A stretch of DNA of 64,000 bases from the NCBI RefSeq assembly GCF_007746795.1, contig NZ_CP036343.1, forward strand, positions 2,779,369-2,843,368, in the 5' to 3' direction. The DNA comes from Gimesia algae. GTDB lineage: Bacteria; Planctomycetota; Planctomycetia; Planctomycetales; Planctomycetaceae. The number at the start of each line of letters is the position of its first letter. Within the stretch, counting starts at the first letter, position 1. The translations under genes and the position numbers were made by a program. Of the stretch, positions 1-8,823 are shown in pieces. The notes below the pieces were generated by a model that saw only the letters and a program-made list of their open reading frames with translations, did no database searches and was not told the DNA's origin.

Positions 1-615
1 CGATTTCAAAACAGGAACCAGTATGGAGCCAGAATCGGAGAAACGGTCACACTCATCGGCGAAAATCTGGGAGTTTACCAGAAAATGAAGGTTATTTTTC
101 AACACCAGCAGCTTAATAAGCAGGACATCGTTGATATCGACGCCGAAACCAAAAATGACCGGGAAATTGTCATCAAAATCTCGGAATTGCCAGAAAAATG
201 GCGTGCGGGGGTTTACCTGGTTCACGTACAGGATGGGCCAGAGATCATAGTACCGGCAATGTCAACCAATCAAATCCCCATAGCACTGCTGCCAGAAATC
301 ACCGGGACGGAGCTAACAGTCAGGGACGTTGATCAGAATCATCTAAGACTGGAGATACCATGCCGTCCCCCGGTGAAAGACGGACAGCGAGTGCAGATTA
401 TCATTGGTTCGGTCGAACTGAAGAATGTAATTTTTGATCAGGATAAGCTAGTTGCAGAGTGGAATCAAAAACAAATCAAAATACCACCCGCTGATAAACC
501 TGATGAATTACCTTACGCCCGATTGAGAATCGATGGCGCTGAAAGTCTGATCTATGATCCGACCAAGCTGGAAAATGGATTCAACACAACTTTATTAGTT
601 AAAGGACTTCCCTGA
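1..615 (+). CDS. C-terminal part of a DUF4255/Pvc16-like eCIS protein (truncated by window edge)
   Basis: The reading frame is open from the first base, so the gene begins outside the window; the first ATG at 85 is internal. The early visible part (RIGETVTLIGENL, read from base 12) looks like the start of an IPT/TIG immunoglobulin-like strand, followed by further beta-rich sequence. In many eCIS clusters a DUF4255 protein related to the Pvc16/Afp16 tube-terminating cap carries such a C-terminal Ig-like region and sits just before the AAA+ ATPase, as here. It ends 4 nt before the GTG start of that ATPase, consistent with one transcript. The family assignment rests mainly on position and on the TIG-like fragment, because the diagnostic N-terminal domain is not visible. 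Confidence 0.6.
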   Translation, partial: RFQNRNQYGARIGETVTLIGENLGVYQKMKVIFQHQQLNKQDIVDIDAETKNDREIVIKISELPEKWRAGVYLVHVQDGPEIIVPAMSTNQIPIALLPEITGTELTVRDVDQNHLRLEIPCRPPVKDGQRVQIIIGSVELKNVIFDQDKLVAEWNQKQIKIPPADKPDELPYARLRIDGAESLIYDPTKLENGFNTTLLVKGLP

Positions 616-619
616 TATC

Positions 620-2788
620 GTGTCGACACCGGACCAGAAACGATGGATGGAATTAAATGATCGCTATGTGACAGCGGCTGTTGCCTGGGTGCGCGCCCTG
701 CTGGTGGAACGAATGCGGGTGTCGCATCCTCCAAAACCACGCAGGCGGAAATACAGATTATTATCCTGGCTGTGGGGAAGACGGAACTCGAAAGATAGTG
801 TGGATGCGATGTCAGTGACTTCGGAACCGCCAGCCGCGTCAGTCAGCGTCGCTGAGGCGACTGCGATGCTGGACGCAGCGAAAGCAGAACTTCAAGCTGC
901 CGGTTTTCGCTCTGCCCTCTCCCAATTATCTCATCAATTTCAGCTGAGTGCCTTTGAAGAGAGCATTCTTCTTCTATGCCTGGCTTTCGAACTCGACACT
1001 CAAATCGGCTGGATGTGCGGGCAAATTCAGGATCAGACCGTTTACTCCTGTCCCAATTTCGGCCTGGCGATGAGTCTATTTAATCAGCCGCAATGGCAGA
1101 TCGAATCGGAATGGATTGCGATACCGCCTGGTCGACCTTTGAGAAAATGTCGGCTTGTTGACTTTCGTCATTCCACGGGAACCCCTGTCTTCGGGGAGGA
1201 ACTGCAACTGGAAGAAACCATTCTGCATTACCTCCGCGGCGTACAATCCGTCGACGTGCGTCTGGCATTTTCGGCAACACCATTCACAAAGACCGGTGCA
1301 GGACTGTCCCCGTCTCAGAAATCCAGCCTGGATCATGCCTTGCAGACGATCTGCAGCACTTCGACATCATCCGTGGTTGTCCAGCTACTCGGCTCGAATC
1401 CGGAAGAATCACTGCGTTTTGCCTGCGCACTTGCCAGGCGGATTCAACTCAAGCTGTTCGGAATGCCCCTTGAACGACTCCCCGCCTCGGCACTCGATTT
1501 AGAAGATTTTGCACAGCTCTGGCAGCGAGACAGCACGCTGTTCGATCTGGTCCTGACTCTGGATGCGCAGCAAACGGGAGGGGCAACAGAACCAGTCTCG
1601 TCGAGCCGGGTAAGGCAACTTCTGGAACAGGTACAGACGCCGGTCTTTATCATCACGCGCGAGCGACTTGATCTACCGGGGGCAGGTGATATCTGTATTG
1701 ACGTTACTGCACCTGCCGTCACGGAGCAGTATGACGTCTGGAAAAAGGCACTGCCTGCTGACCTTGATGACAGGCTTCAACTGGCTGGAGAACTTTCGTG
1801 GCAATTCACACTGGATCACAGAACGATCCAGAATGTGATCGACGACGTCACGGGACAAGCAAAAGTGCCGACACATTCCGAAATCGCTCGCCTGATTCGA
1901 CGTGCTTGTCGCGAACGTACCAGGCCGCGTCTGGAAGGACTGGCACAGCGAATCGAGATCAAGTCTACATGGTCTGACCTGGTTTTGGAGGCCGATAGCG
2001 AGGCCATTCTCAAACAGCTTTGCGGGCAGGTTCGACACCGCTGGTGTGTTTACAACGAGTGGGGAATGATCGATCACATGAATCGCGGTCTGGGGATCAG
2101 TGCCCTGTTCGCCGGTAAAAGTGGAACCGGAAAAACGATGGCTGCGGAAGTCCTGGCCAAAGAATTAGATCTGGATCTGTATCGTGTTGATCTGTCGTCA
2201 GTGGTTAACAAATATATTGGAGAGACTGAAAAACATCTGCGGCGTCTGTTCGATGCATTTGAGTCATGCGGCGCCATCCTGTTTTTTGATGAATGCGATG
2301 CATTGTTTGGCAAGCGTAGCGAGGTTAAGGACAGCCATGACCGTTATGCCAACATCGAAATCAACTATCTGTTGCAACGGCTGGAATCGTATCGGGGTCT
2401 GGTCATTTTAGCGACCAATAACCGCAATGCACTGGATACCGCGTTTCTACGACGTCTGCGGTTCGCAGTGACCTTTGAGATGCCCGCCTTTGATCAGCGG
2501 TTGCAGATTTGGAAGCAGATCTTGCCACAGGAACCCGCGAAGGGAGAGGATTCCGCTATTCCCATATCCTCGCTGGATTATGAACGGCTGGCCCAGTTCC
2601 ATTTCTCAGGGGGAAATATTCAAAATGTCGTTCTGAACTCAGCATTCCGGGCGGCATCGCGACCGAAACATAAACGCGTCACAATGGAAGATTTACTCAA
2701 ATCAGCCAAAGATGAATACCTGAAACTGGAGCGTCCCATCAACGAGTCCGACTTTCAATATTCTGAAGCGGAGGAAGTAGCCGCATGA
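620..2788 (+). CDS. eCIS AAA+ ATPase (Pvc15/Afp15-like)
   Basis: A 722-residue protein with a GTG start 4 nt after the previous stop. The C-terminal third is a classical AAA+ module: Walker A GKSGTGKT at residues 499-506, Walker B AILFFDECD around 552-560 (D557, E558), a sensor-1 stretch LVILATNN near 594-601, and paired arginines R611/R612 that suit an arginine finger. The N-terminal ~450 residues are a divergent helical region seen in eCIS-type ATPases. Pvc15-like ATPases are needed for assembly or effector loading of contractile injection particles; the exact step is not settled by sequence. The stop overlaps the next start by 4 nt (ATGA), so translation is probably coupled. The AAA+ call is certain; the eCIS role comes from context. 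Confidence 0.9.
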   Translation: MSTPDQKRWMELNDRYVTAAVAWVRALLVERMRVSHPPKPRRRKYRLLSWLWGRRNSKDSVDAMSVTSEPPAASVSVAEATAMLDAAKAELQAAGFRSALSQLSHQFQLSAFEESILLLCLAFELDTQIGWMCGQIQDQTVYSCPNFGLAMSLFNQPQWQIESEWIAIPPGRPLRKCRLVDFRHSTGTPVFGEELQLEETILHYLRGVQSVDVRLAFSATPFTKTGAGLSPSQKSSLDHALQTICSTSTSSVVVQLLGSNPEESLRFACALARRIQLKLFGMPLERLPASALDLEDFAQLWQRDSTLFDLVLTLDAQQTGGATEPVSSSRVRQLLEQVQTPVFIITRERLDLPGAGDICIDVTAPAVTEQYDVWKKALPADLDDRLQLAGELSWQFTLDHRTIQNVIDDVTGQAKVPTHSEIARLIRRACRERTRPRLEGLAQRIEIKSTWSDLVLEADSEAILKQLCGQVRHRWCVYNEWGMIDHMNRGLGISALFAGKSGTGKTMAAEVLAKELDLDLYRVDLSSVVNKYIGETEKHLRRLFDAFESCGAILFFDECDALFGKRSEVKDSHDRYANIEINYLLQRLESYRGLVILATNNRNALDTAFLRRLRFAVTFEMPAFDQRLQIWKQILPQEPAKGEDSAIPISSLDYERLAQFHFSGGNIQNVVLNSAFRAASRPKHKRVTMEDLLKSAKDEYLKLERPINESDFQYSEAEEVAA

Positions 2789-3042
2789 AGATACACGTCA
2801 CTATCGAACGTCTCATTCTGGACGGTTTACCCGTCAATCAGGATTCTGCTCCGTTGATCAAAGAGACTGTCCAGGCGGAACTGAGTCGTCTCTTCACAGA
2901 GAATTCCACGTCGCAAAATCTGACATCAGGAGGCGCTGTATCTTCGTTACGCACAGCTCCCATTCACCTTGATGCACACTCTTCGCCGGACGCGGTGGGA
3001 AAGAAGATCGCCACCGCCATGCATGGAGACCTGAGCCGATGA
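2785..3042 (+). CDS. Small eCIS-cluster protein, function unknown
   Basis: An 85-residue protein that overlaps both neighbours by 4 nt (ATGA at each end), which argues strongly that it is translated. It opens with MKIHVTIERLILDGLPV, followed by an acidic/amphipathic stretch, a Ser/Thr-rich middle and a C-terminal helix-like segment ending HGDLSR. Similar short proteins starting with an 'I-E-R-L-x-L-D-G-L' pattern commonly lie between the AAA+ ATPase and the DUF4157 protein in eCIS clusters; that is my recollection of the gene layout, not a search result. No catalytic motif, signal peptide or membrane segment is seen. It may be a chaperone or adaptor for the ATPase or for the following effector-like protein, but this is only inferred from position. 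Confidence 0.75.
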   Translation: MKIHVTIERLILDGLPVNQDSAPLIKETVQAELSRLFTENSTSQNLTSGGAVSSLRTAPIHLDAHSSPDAVGKKIATAMHGDLSR

Positions 3043-5264
3043 ACCAAAAAACCACAGCCAGTGTCTCCCCATCACAGTCTCACATCCCAATGACTCCGTC
3101 TGCCAGTCGCATGCTCCGGAGAAAGTGCGATTGCGGGGCAAAGGATTGTACGGGTTCCCCATGTCAGTCCCACGGTCATAAAAAAACACGTCGTCTGCTG
3201 CAGCGCAAGCCATCCGCCTCGGATCGACCGTTGCTTGCCGGGGATTTCACACGAACTCCAACAAACAGTTCGAGAGCACGCACAGTTTCGCCGCCACAGT
3301 CCACTCCCGGAAAACAGAATACCAAACCAAAAATCATCTTATTATTCGGCGGACTGTGGGATCACACCCGCCCGCTTGACTTGAGTAACGGGCCGGTTGA
3401 GTTAGGCCTTTTTCCCAAATTACTTATGCAGCACACCGGTGTCACATACTGGGAATGGACGGACGACGAGAAAGCGATAGACTATGTAAAGCGTACAGCT
3501 ACACAAGATACGCCGATCGAGATTATTGGACATAGTTATGGGGGAGACACCGGCATTGAGGTCGCGAACACACTGAAAGCAGAAGGGTTCCTCGTCACAC
3601 GAGTGACAACGCTTGACGCAGTCTCATGGTCGAAAGATAAGCCCCACAAGGACATCGAATGGCTCAATACCTATGTATCTGGAATTCACGACGCGAGTGA
3701 TGTGATCGCCACTGCTGGAGGGCACTACGGCGAGCAGGAGGAAGCCGAGAATATCCGTCTTGATAATGGTACGACGCATGCACAAGCCAGTAAGCTCTAT
3801 CAGGCGGTTGAAGAATACACGCAGTTTGAGGAATACGTCAATCGCAGACTGGCGCGGAAGAAAACGTCTGACCGGGAAGTGACTGAAGTACCTCCGATTG
3901 TCTATGACGTCCTGCAATCCCCAGGTCAACCTCTCGATACCGAGACGCGGGCTTTTTTCGAACCTCGCTTTGGTCAGGACTTCAGTAGCGTCAGGGTCCA
4001 TACCAATTCCCTGGCAGCTCAATCAGCTTCTGCCGTAAATGCCCTGGCCTACACAGTTGGCTCTGATCTCGTATTTGCTTCCGGACAGTTTGACAACCGT
4101 TCGAATACCGGACGCCATCTGCTGGCACACGAACTTACTCATGTTGTGCAGCAGTCTCAGTCAATGGCTGGTTTACAATCAAAAATCACGCACGATTCGC
4201 AAGGTTCCTCAGCCGAGCGTGAAGCCGAAGCTGCTGCAGATCGTTTATTAAGTCATTACAGACCAACTCAGGAAATGACACATGTGACTCAGCGAAGTTA
4301 CAGCGATTCAATACTCCAGCGCTACGGTGATCCTATACCAACGGTTGCCCACCCAAGCGTTGTCACAATGAAACAGTTCATCGATTTGGTACAGAAAATA
4401 GAACTATCGAATGCAGGAATGAATGCTTTACAGACCGCCCAGCTGATCATGAGAGCAAAGTATCATTCAACTGGTTGGGATTACCTGTTGCCATCGTCAG
4501 CTGGAGGAAAAACAGTAACTGCCGGGGGTGCAGTAACGAGAAATGATATCACTACATTGTCAGGAGAGTTTGAAGTAACTCTGCCACAGGGGGGGCAATC
4601 CGATCCAACCCATGTTATTGTCGCAATCGTTGCGGGCGCTGAGTCTCAATCTCCTGGTGCTGCTGGAGCTGGTGGGCTTCCCGGCAAGCTGATACAAGCG
4701 TTGCCCAGCGGCCTTTCACAACGCGACGTAACGACCTGGGTGGGTGATGTCGCCAGTGCAGCTGCCGAGTGGCACTTGGCACGTCCGCTTTCGGGCGGAC
4801 GTTCGACCAGGCAGGACTATATGGATGAGTATGCTCCTCAATCAGATCTGATTGCCGACATTGACGGTGTCGTGATGACGTCTCGTACTGATAATTTGGG
4901 ATTCGCATTCGATCCTTCTGCTACTTTGTCTTCCAATCTCACTCGCTTTTACTTCCCGGTTGGTGCGCGAGAAGGAAAAAACAGACGGTTTCACAGTTTT
5001 TGCGCTATTGAGGGATTTAAACTGATGTCTGACAAAGTGTCTTTAAGTAATGAAGCGATTCAAGAGATCAATCAACGCGTAAGGATGAATAGCGAATGGT
5101 TCGAACGCAATGATCCCAACCTGACAATATGGATGTCCATGCAGAGTCAAGGGCTCATCAACCCAATCAGAGATGCCTGGATTGATCGTACTAATGATTG
5201 GCGCTGGTTTGCAGACCAGTTTAAGAATTTCGTGCAGCAAAACCTCAATTCAGAAGGGCCGTAA
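3039..5264 (+). CDS. eCIScore (DUF4157) protein with N-terminal alpha/beta-hydrolase domain; candidate eCIS effector
   Basis: A 741-residue protein with three visible parts. Residues 30-42 hold a four-cysteine cluster (C30, C32, C37, C42) of the zinc-ribbon kind found at the start of many eCIScore proteins. Residues ~98-260 resemble an alpha/beta hydrolase: strand IILLFGG, nucleophile elbow GHSYGG with S166, candidate acid D193 and candidate H247. Residues ~292-372 are the eCIScore/DUF4157 domain, including FGQDFSSVRVH and the zincin-like HELTH (H364, E365, H368). The C-terminal ~300 residues contain a DVASAAAEWH / DIDGVVMTS region that I have no name for. eCIScore domains are known markers of eCIS-linked, often secreted, proteins. 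It overlaps the upstream gene by 4 nt. A lipase/esterase effector activity is inferred, not shown. Confidence 0.85.
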   Translation: MNQKTTASVSPSQSHIPMTPSASRMLRRKCDCGAKDCTGSPCQSHGHKKTRRLLQRKPSASDRPLLAGDFTRTPTNSSRARTVSPPQSTPGKQNTKPKIILLFGGLWDHTRPLDLSNGPVELGLFPKLLMQHTGVTYWEWTDDEKAIDYVKRTATQDTPIEIIGHSYGGDTGIEVANTLKAEGFLVTRVTTLDAVSWSKDKPHKDIEWLNTYVSGIHDASDVIATAGGHYGEQEEAENIRLDNGTTHAQASKLYQAVEEYTQFEEYVNRRLARKKTSDREVTEVPPIVYDVLQSPGQPLDTETRAFFEPRFGQDFSSVRVHTNSLAAQSASAVNALAYTVGSDLVFASGQFDNRSNTGRHLLAHELTHVVQQSQSMAGLQSKITHDSQGSSAEREAEAAADRLLSHYRPTQEMTHVTQRSYSDSILQRYGDPIPTVAHPSVVTMKQFIDLVQKIELSNAGMNALQTAQLIMRAKYHSTGWDYLLPSSAGGKTVTAGGAVTRNDITTLSGEFEVTLPQGGQSDPTHVIVAIVAGAESQSPGAAGAGGLPGKLIQALPSGLSQRDVTTWVGDVASAAAEWHLARPLSGGRSTRQDYMDEYAPQSDLIADIDGVVMTSRTDNLGFAFDPSATLSSNLTRFYFPVGAREGKNRRFHSFCAIEGFKLMSDKVSLSNEAIQEINQRVRMNSEWFERNDPNLTIWMSMQSQGLINPIRDAWIDRTNDWRWFADQFKNFVQQNLNSEGP

Positions 5265-5267
5265 TCT

Positions 5268-5939
5268 GTGACCTTCACTAATTCCCCTCGATTGATTAAA
5301 GGCGGTATCGTGCTTGTCGATCCGCAGACACTGTCGCCGATCCGGAATGGATCGGTGCCGGGGGGGATCATTGCGCTCCAATATAATCCTGATTCGATCT
5401 CGCGAACTCTACAGGCAACGGCAGTCGGGGGGGATGGCCAGGATCGTTCGGAAGCGATGCGACTCAAAGGCCCGCCCGTCGAAACCATTAAACTCGAGGC
5501 AGAAATCGACGCGACCGATCAGCTCGATAAAAACAACAGCGTAGTCATTCAGCATGGGATTCAACCGCAACTCGCAGTACTGGAAATGCTGGTTTATCCG
5601 TCGAGTCGCCAGATTGAGGCCACGCGGCAAAAAGCCGCTTCCGGGATACTGGAGATCCTGCCGATGCAGGCACCACTCCCCCTGTTTATCTGGAGTAAGG
5701 CGAGGATTATTCCGGTGCGCGTGACGGATTTCAGTGTGACCGAAGAGGCCTTTGATATCGAATTAAACCCGATCCGGGCAACCGTCTCACTTGGTTTGCG
5801 CGTACTGAATATGAATGACCTGGGCTCCGACCATCCCGGTAGTGACTTGTTTTCCCGCTATCACCGCGAGAAAGAAAGCCTGGCAAAAATGAACACAAAT
5901 TTTAACTATGGAACTCTGGGAATTGGAGGCATCAGGTAA
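5268..5939 (+). CDS. CIS tube/baseplate protein (Pvc7-type N-terminal domain)
   Basis: A 223-residue protein with a GTG start 3 nt after the preceding stop. The pattern ALQYNPDSISRTLQ near residues 36-49, followed by RLKGPPVETIKLEAEIDATD and a later TDFSVTEEAFDIELNPIRA segment, is characteristic of the CIS tube-protein family that links the inner tube to the spike/baseplate (N-terminal part of Pvc7/Afp7-like proteins). In this cluster the LysM part typical of Pvc7 is a separate gene immediately downstream, whose ATG overlaps this stop by one base. No signal peptide, as expected for a cytoplasmically assembled particle. Confidence 0.8.
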   Translation: MTFTNSPRLIKGGIVLVDPQTLSPIRNGSVPGGIIALQYNPDSISRTLQATAVGGDGQDRSEAMRLKGPPVETIKLEAEIDATDQLDKNNSVVIQHGIQPQLAVLEMLVYPSSRQIEATRQKAASGILEILPMQAPLPLFIWSKARIIPVRVTDFSVTEEAFDIELNPIRATVSLGLRVLNMNDLGSDHPGSDLFSRYHREKESLAKMNTNFNYGTLGIGGIR

Positions 5940-6313
5940 TGGACCCTCTACAGCAACTTATGCGACAGGCGGTTAATGCTGGTTCACCTTTTGGGGAAAA
6001 CAGTCGATACCATGAGATTGAAATCACCACCTGTACGCTGCCCGACAATCGTACCGTGGTACATCTCCGTCGACGATTTCTACCGCAACCCGGGCAAATG
6101 GAAACATTGACTGAGCATGTTGTCCGACCAGATGACCGACTCGATAACCTGGCTTACAAATATCTGGATAACCCTGAATTATTCTGGCAGATCTGTGATG
6201 CAAATCACGCGTTGCGTCCTGCTGATTTGACGGACGACCTGCCCGAAACGAGACGTCCCCGAGCGATACGCATCGCAATGCCTCCCGGAGTTCCGGCACC
6301 CGAACCGTTTTAA
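5939..6313 (+). CDS. LysM-like eCIS baseplate protein
   Basis: A 124-residue protein. The segment from residue ~58 (TEHVVRPDDRLDNLAYKYL, then DNPELFWQICDANHALRP) matches the 'V-x-P-D-D-R-L-D-x-L-A' form of LysM-related domains in baseplate hub-adaptor proteins (gpX / T4 gp53 type), rather than a peptidoglycan-binding surface LysM. It likely works with the preceding CIS tube-like protein as a two-gene version of Pvc7. Start ATG shares one base with the previous stop. A 101-nt gap without an obvious gene follows before the hub protein. Confidence 0.75.
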   Translation: MDPLQQLMRQAVNAGSPFGENSRYHEIEITTCTLPDNRTVVHLRRRFLPQPGQMETLTEHVVRPDDRLDNLAYKYLDNPELFWQICDANHALRPADLTDDLPETRRPRAIRIAMPPGVPAPEPF

Positions 6314-6414
6314 AGTAACAGTTGAAGTCTACTGAGACCTGATAAAGGATTTGTCAGGTGTAACAGCAGGGATGATGAATCGAATTTCTAAAATCGATAC
6401 CGGTCTGATACACC

Positions 6415-7572
6415 ATGGTCAACGGAGTTTATCTTTCACTGCTTGCCGGCCCGGTTAAACCGCTGCCTGTCCCGTCGTCTGTCATTAACTCCTTGACCAG
6501 CGTCCGGGTCACCAATGCGAGCACAGAAGATTCCCGCAAAGACGAACTCCCGCGTTTCGCTCGCAGCGGATTCGAACTTGAGTTCCAGCTTACCAGAAAT
6601 TCTCCTCTCGAAGCATTGTTCCCGCTGACAGGTTCAGTCCCTCCTCTCGTTAGAATCATACTGGTAGTCACAATCAATGGACGCCAGCAGGTGATCATCG
6701 ACGGTTTTATCCAGAAACATAAAATCACACCGGGTACTGGAACGAACCCACCCAAATTGACGTTGTATGGCAAAGATCTCACGGTCGCCATGGATCTGGT
6801 AGATTACTCAGGATTACCTTACCCTGCAGTGCCCGTCGCAGGACGGGTTGCATTAATGCTCACGAAATATGCTGTGTTGGGAGTGATTCCTAAAATTATC
6901 CCACCTGTGTTTGACGAAGTTTCCGATCCCTCTGAAAAAATTCTGTCCCAAAAAGGAACCGACTATACCTACCTCAGCACACTGGCACGCGACAGAGGCT
7001 ATGTTTTTTATATCGAACCTGGCCCGTCACCTGGGACCAGTCAGGCATACTGGGGCCCCGAAATCAAAATCGGCACACCGCAGCCAGCCCTGAATCTCGA
7101 CATGGATACTTTCACGAACGTGAACTCACTTTCGTTTGACTTCGACAACGAACATAACAAGACACCGGTGATGTGGATCCGCCCGGATGAGATTCCCGTG
7201 CCCATCCCCATACCGATTCCTGATATCAACCTGCTGAATCCCACACTTGCAAATATCTCTCCAACGGCCTTCCGAAAGGAACCACTCTCCAACGTTGCCA
7301 GAATGTCATTCCCCCAGGCCATGCAATACGGTCTTGCCAGAAGTTCCGCTGCCGCAGAATGCGTCACGGCTGAGGGGGTCTTAAATGTAGCGCGCTACGG
7401 TCGGCTGTTAAAAGCACGTCAACTGGTGGGAGTGCGGGGTGCGGGAAAAGCCTTTGACGGATTGTATTACGTCAAGAGTGTGACACATGAAATCAAGCGC
7501 GGCGAGTATCTACAATCTTTCAAACTGTCACGAAACGGTCTGGTCTCAACGGTCTCAAGGGTACCTGTATGA
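6415..7572 (+). CDS. Baseplate hub protein, gpD/VgrG-N-terminal type
   Basis: A 385-residue protein with the layout of phage late-control protein D / VgrG N-terminal hub: an N-terminal beta-rich part with FELEFQLTRNSPLEALFPL, then FIQKHKITPG, a central LSTLARDRGYVFYIEPG segment (typical 'L-A-x-x-x-G-Y-x-F-Y' hub signature) and a C-terminal GKAFDGLYYVKSVTHEIKRGEYLQ stretch. It would form the trimeric hub on which the tube rests. A proline/isoleucine run (VPIPIPIP) lies near residues 262-269. The 3' end overlaps the next gene by 4 nt. In PVC and Afp the hub and spike are one protein (Pvc8); here they are split into two adjacent genes. Confidence 0.85.
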   Translation: MVNGVYLSLLAGPVKPLPVPSSVINSLTSVRVTNASTEDSRKDELPRFARSGFELEFQLTRNSPLEALFPLTGSVPPLVRIILVVTINGRQQVIIDGFIQKHKITPGTGTNPPKLTLYGKDLTVAMDLVDYSGLPYPAVPVAGRVALMLTKYAVLGVIPKIIPPVFDEVSDPSEKILSQKGTDYTYLSTLARDRGYVFYIEPGPSPGTSQAYWGPEIKIGTPQPALNLDMDTFTNVNSLSFDFDNEHNKTPVMWIRPDEIPVPIPIPIPDINLLNPTLANISPTAFRKEPLSNVARMSFPQAMQYGLARSSAAAECVTAEGVLNVARYGRLLKARQLVGVRGAGKAFDGLYYVKSVTHEIKRGEYLQSFKLSRNGLVSTVSRVPV

Positions 7573-8108
7573 GTATTGAAACTAAAGATCCACACACAGG
7601 AATCCGAACCTACCTCGGTAAATATCGAGGAACAGTGATCAATAATGTTGATCCTCTCAACAAGGGAAGACTGATGGTACAGGTACCGGATGTACTGGGG
7701 ACGGACATTTCGACCTGGGCGTTACCCTGTCTCCCCCTGGCGGGACCGAATAATGGATTCTATGCCTTGCCCATCATGGGGTCTGGAGTCTGGGTGGAGT
7801 TCGAACAGGGGGATCCCGATTATCCGATATGGGTCGGCTGCTTCTGGGGCTCGGCAGCAGAAGTTCCCGCGCTGGCAAAGTCGATCCCACCATTAGTACC
7901 CGGCATCACGCTGCAGACCCCCCTGGGCAACGGCATTTCAATCAGCGATGTGCCGGGACCCACGGGCGGAATCACACTAAGCACGGCTACCGGAGCCAGA
8001 ATTATGATCAACGACCTCGGAATATTCATCGAAAATGGCCGCGGAGCAACTTTGAAAATGGTGGGAAACATGGTTGATATTAACGATCAGGCACTAACCG
8101 TTTTATGA
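7569..8108 (+). CDS. Baseplate spike protein, gpV/gp5 type with OB-fold
   Basis: A 179-residue protein. Residues ~14-100 fit the gp5/gpV OB-fold: YRGTVINNVDPLNKGRLMVQVP, then WALPCLPLAG and a GSGVWVEFEQGDPDYPIWVG motif, which is the hallmark of phage and CIS spike proteins. The C-terminal part is short-period beta-rich (GITLSTATGARIMINDLGIFI), suited to a small triple-stranded beta-helix spike. It overlaps the hub gene by 4 nt, and the PAAR-like tip follows 13 nt later, so hub, spike and tip are encoded in assembly order. Confidence 0.9.
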   Translation: MSIETKDPHTGIRTYLGKYRGTVINNVDPLNKGRLMVQVPDVLGTDISTWALPCLPLAGPNNGFYALPIMGSGVWVEFEQGDPDYPIWVGCFWGSAAEVPALAKSIPPLVPGITLQTPLGNGISISDVPGPTGGITLSTATGARIMINDLGIFIENGRGATLKMVGNMVDINDQALTVL

Positions 8109-8121
8109 AAGGGAGACACAG

Positions 8122-8445
8122 ATGCCAGGATTCCTGTTACACGTCGGTGCCCAGGTACAGTGCCTGCACGCCGGCAATGCCCAGCCAATGGCGGTCAACT
8201 CGCGCGTCCTGGTTTCGGGACAACCGACAGTTCAGGTCACGTCGCCCTACTCGGTCTCAGGATGTACGATGCCGTCTCCCACTGCCGGCAATGGCCCCTG
8301 CGTGACAGGTCAGTGGACGACGTCCGCAACACGCGTCACTTCAATGGGGCAACCCCTGCTGCTGCAGGACAGTCAGGCAACCTGCATTCCCACGGGAACA
8401 GGTTTACTAGTAATTACCACTCAGACTCGTGTGACGGGAAACTAA
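8122..8445 (+). CDS. PAAR-like spike-tip protein (Pvc10-like / DUF4280 type)
   Basis: A 107-residue protein beginning MPGFLLHVGAQVQCLHAG, followed by RVLVSGQPTVQVTS and several CxxP-like turns (CTMPSP, GPCVTG, CIPTGTG). This matches the short PAAR-like proteins that sharpen the spike of eCIS particles. It carries no extra toxin domain. Start ATG has a good purine-rich upstream sequence (AAAGGGAGA, 8108-8116). Cysteines and histidine are placed so that metal binding at the tip is possible but not proven. Confidence 0.85.
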   Translation: MPGFLLHVGAQVQCLHAGNAQPMAVNSRVLVSGQPTVQVTSPYSVSGCTMPSPTAGNGPCVTGQWTTSATRVTSMGQPLLLQDSQATCIPTGTGLLVITTQTRVTGN

Positions 8446-8448
8446 ACG

Positions 8449-8823
8449 ATGCTACACATCGATTTTTCATGGTCTTATGACGGTTACGGACAAACAGCGA
8501 CAACAACATGGCGCGAGCACAAAGTCGATATGCTGTTGCAATTTCTGCTAACGCATCCACACGAGCGGGTGAATCGACCTGATTTCGGCACCCCCCTTTC
8601 CCGCATGTGTTTCGAAGGAAATTCAAGTGAGCTGTCAGAGGTGATCCAGTTTGTCGCGAAAGCAGGCCTGCAGCGCTGGCTGGGAGATGTCATTAATATC
8701 ATCGAACTCAACGCGGTCCCCGACGAATCAACGCTTCGGGTCGATTTGAAGTACCAGCTACAGGGAGACGAGGAAATCCATGAGGAAACAGCACACATAC
8801 CGTTTGGAGGGGGTGTATTCTAA
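8449..8823 (+). CDS. GPW/gp25 family baseplate wedge protein (Pvc9-like)
   Basis: A 124-residue protein matching T4 gp25-like wedge proteins in size and pattern: a central DMLLQFLLTHPHERVNRPDFGTPLS stretch (shown here in pieces: LLTHPHERVNRPDFG at residues ~33-47), then LQRWLGDVINIIELNAV and a final beta-hairpin. gp25-like proteins start sheath polymerisation at the baseplate. It begins 3 nt after the PAAR-like gene, and its stop shares one base with the next ATG (TAATG). Confidence 0.9.
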   Translation: MLHIDFSWSYDGYGQTATTTWREHKVDMLLQFLLTHPHERVNRPDFGTPLSRMCFEGNSSELSEVIQFVAKAGLQRWLGDVINIIELNAVPDESTLRVDLKYQLQGDEEIHEETAHIPFGGGVF

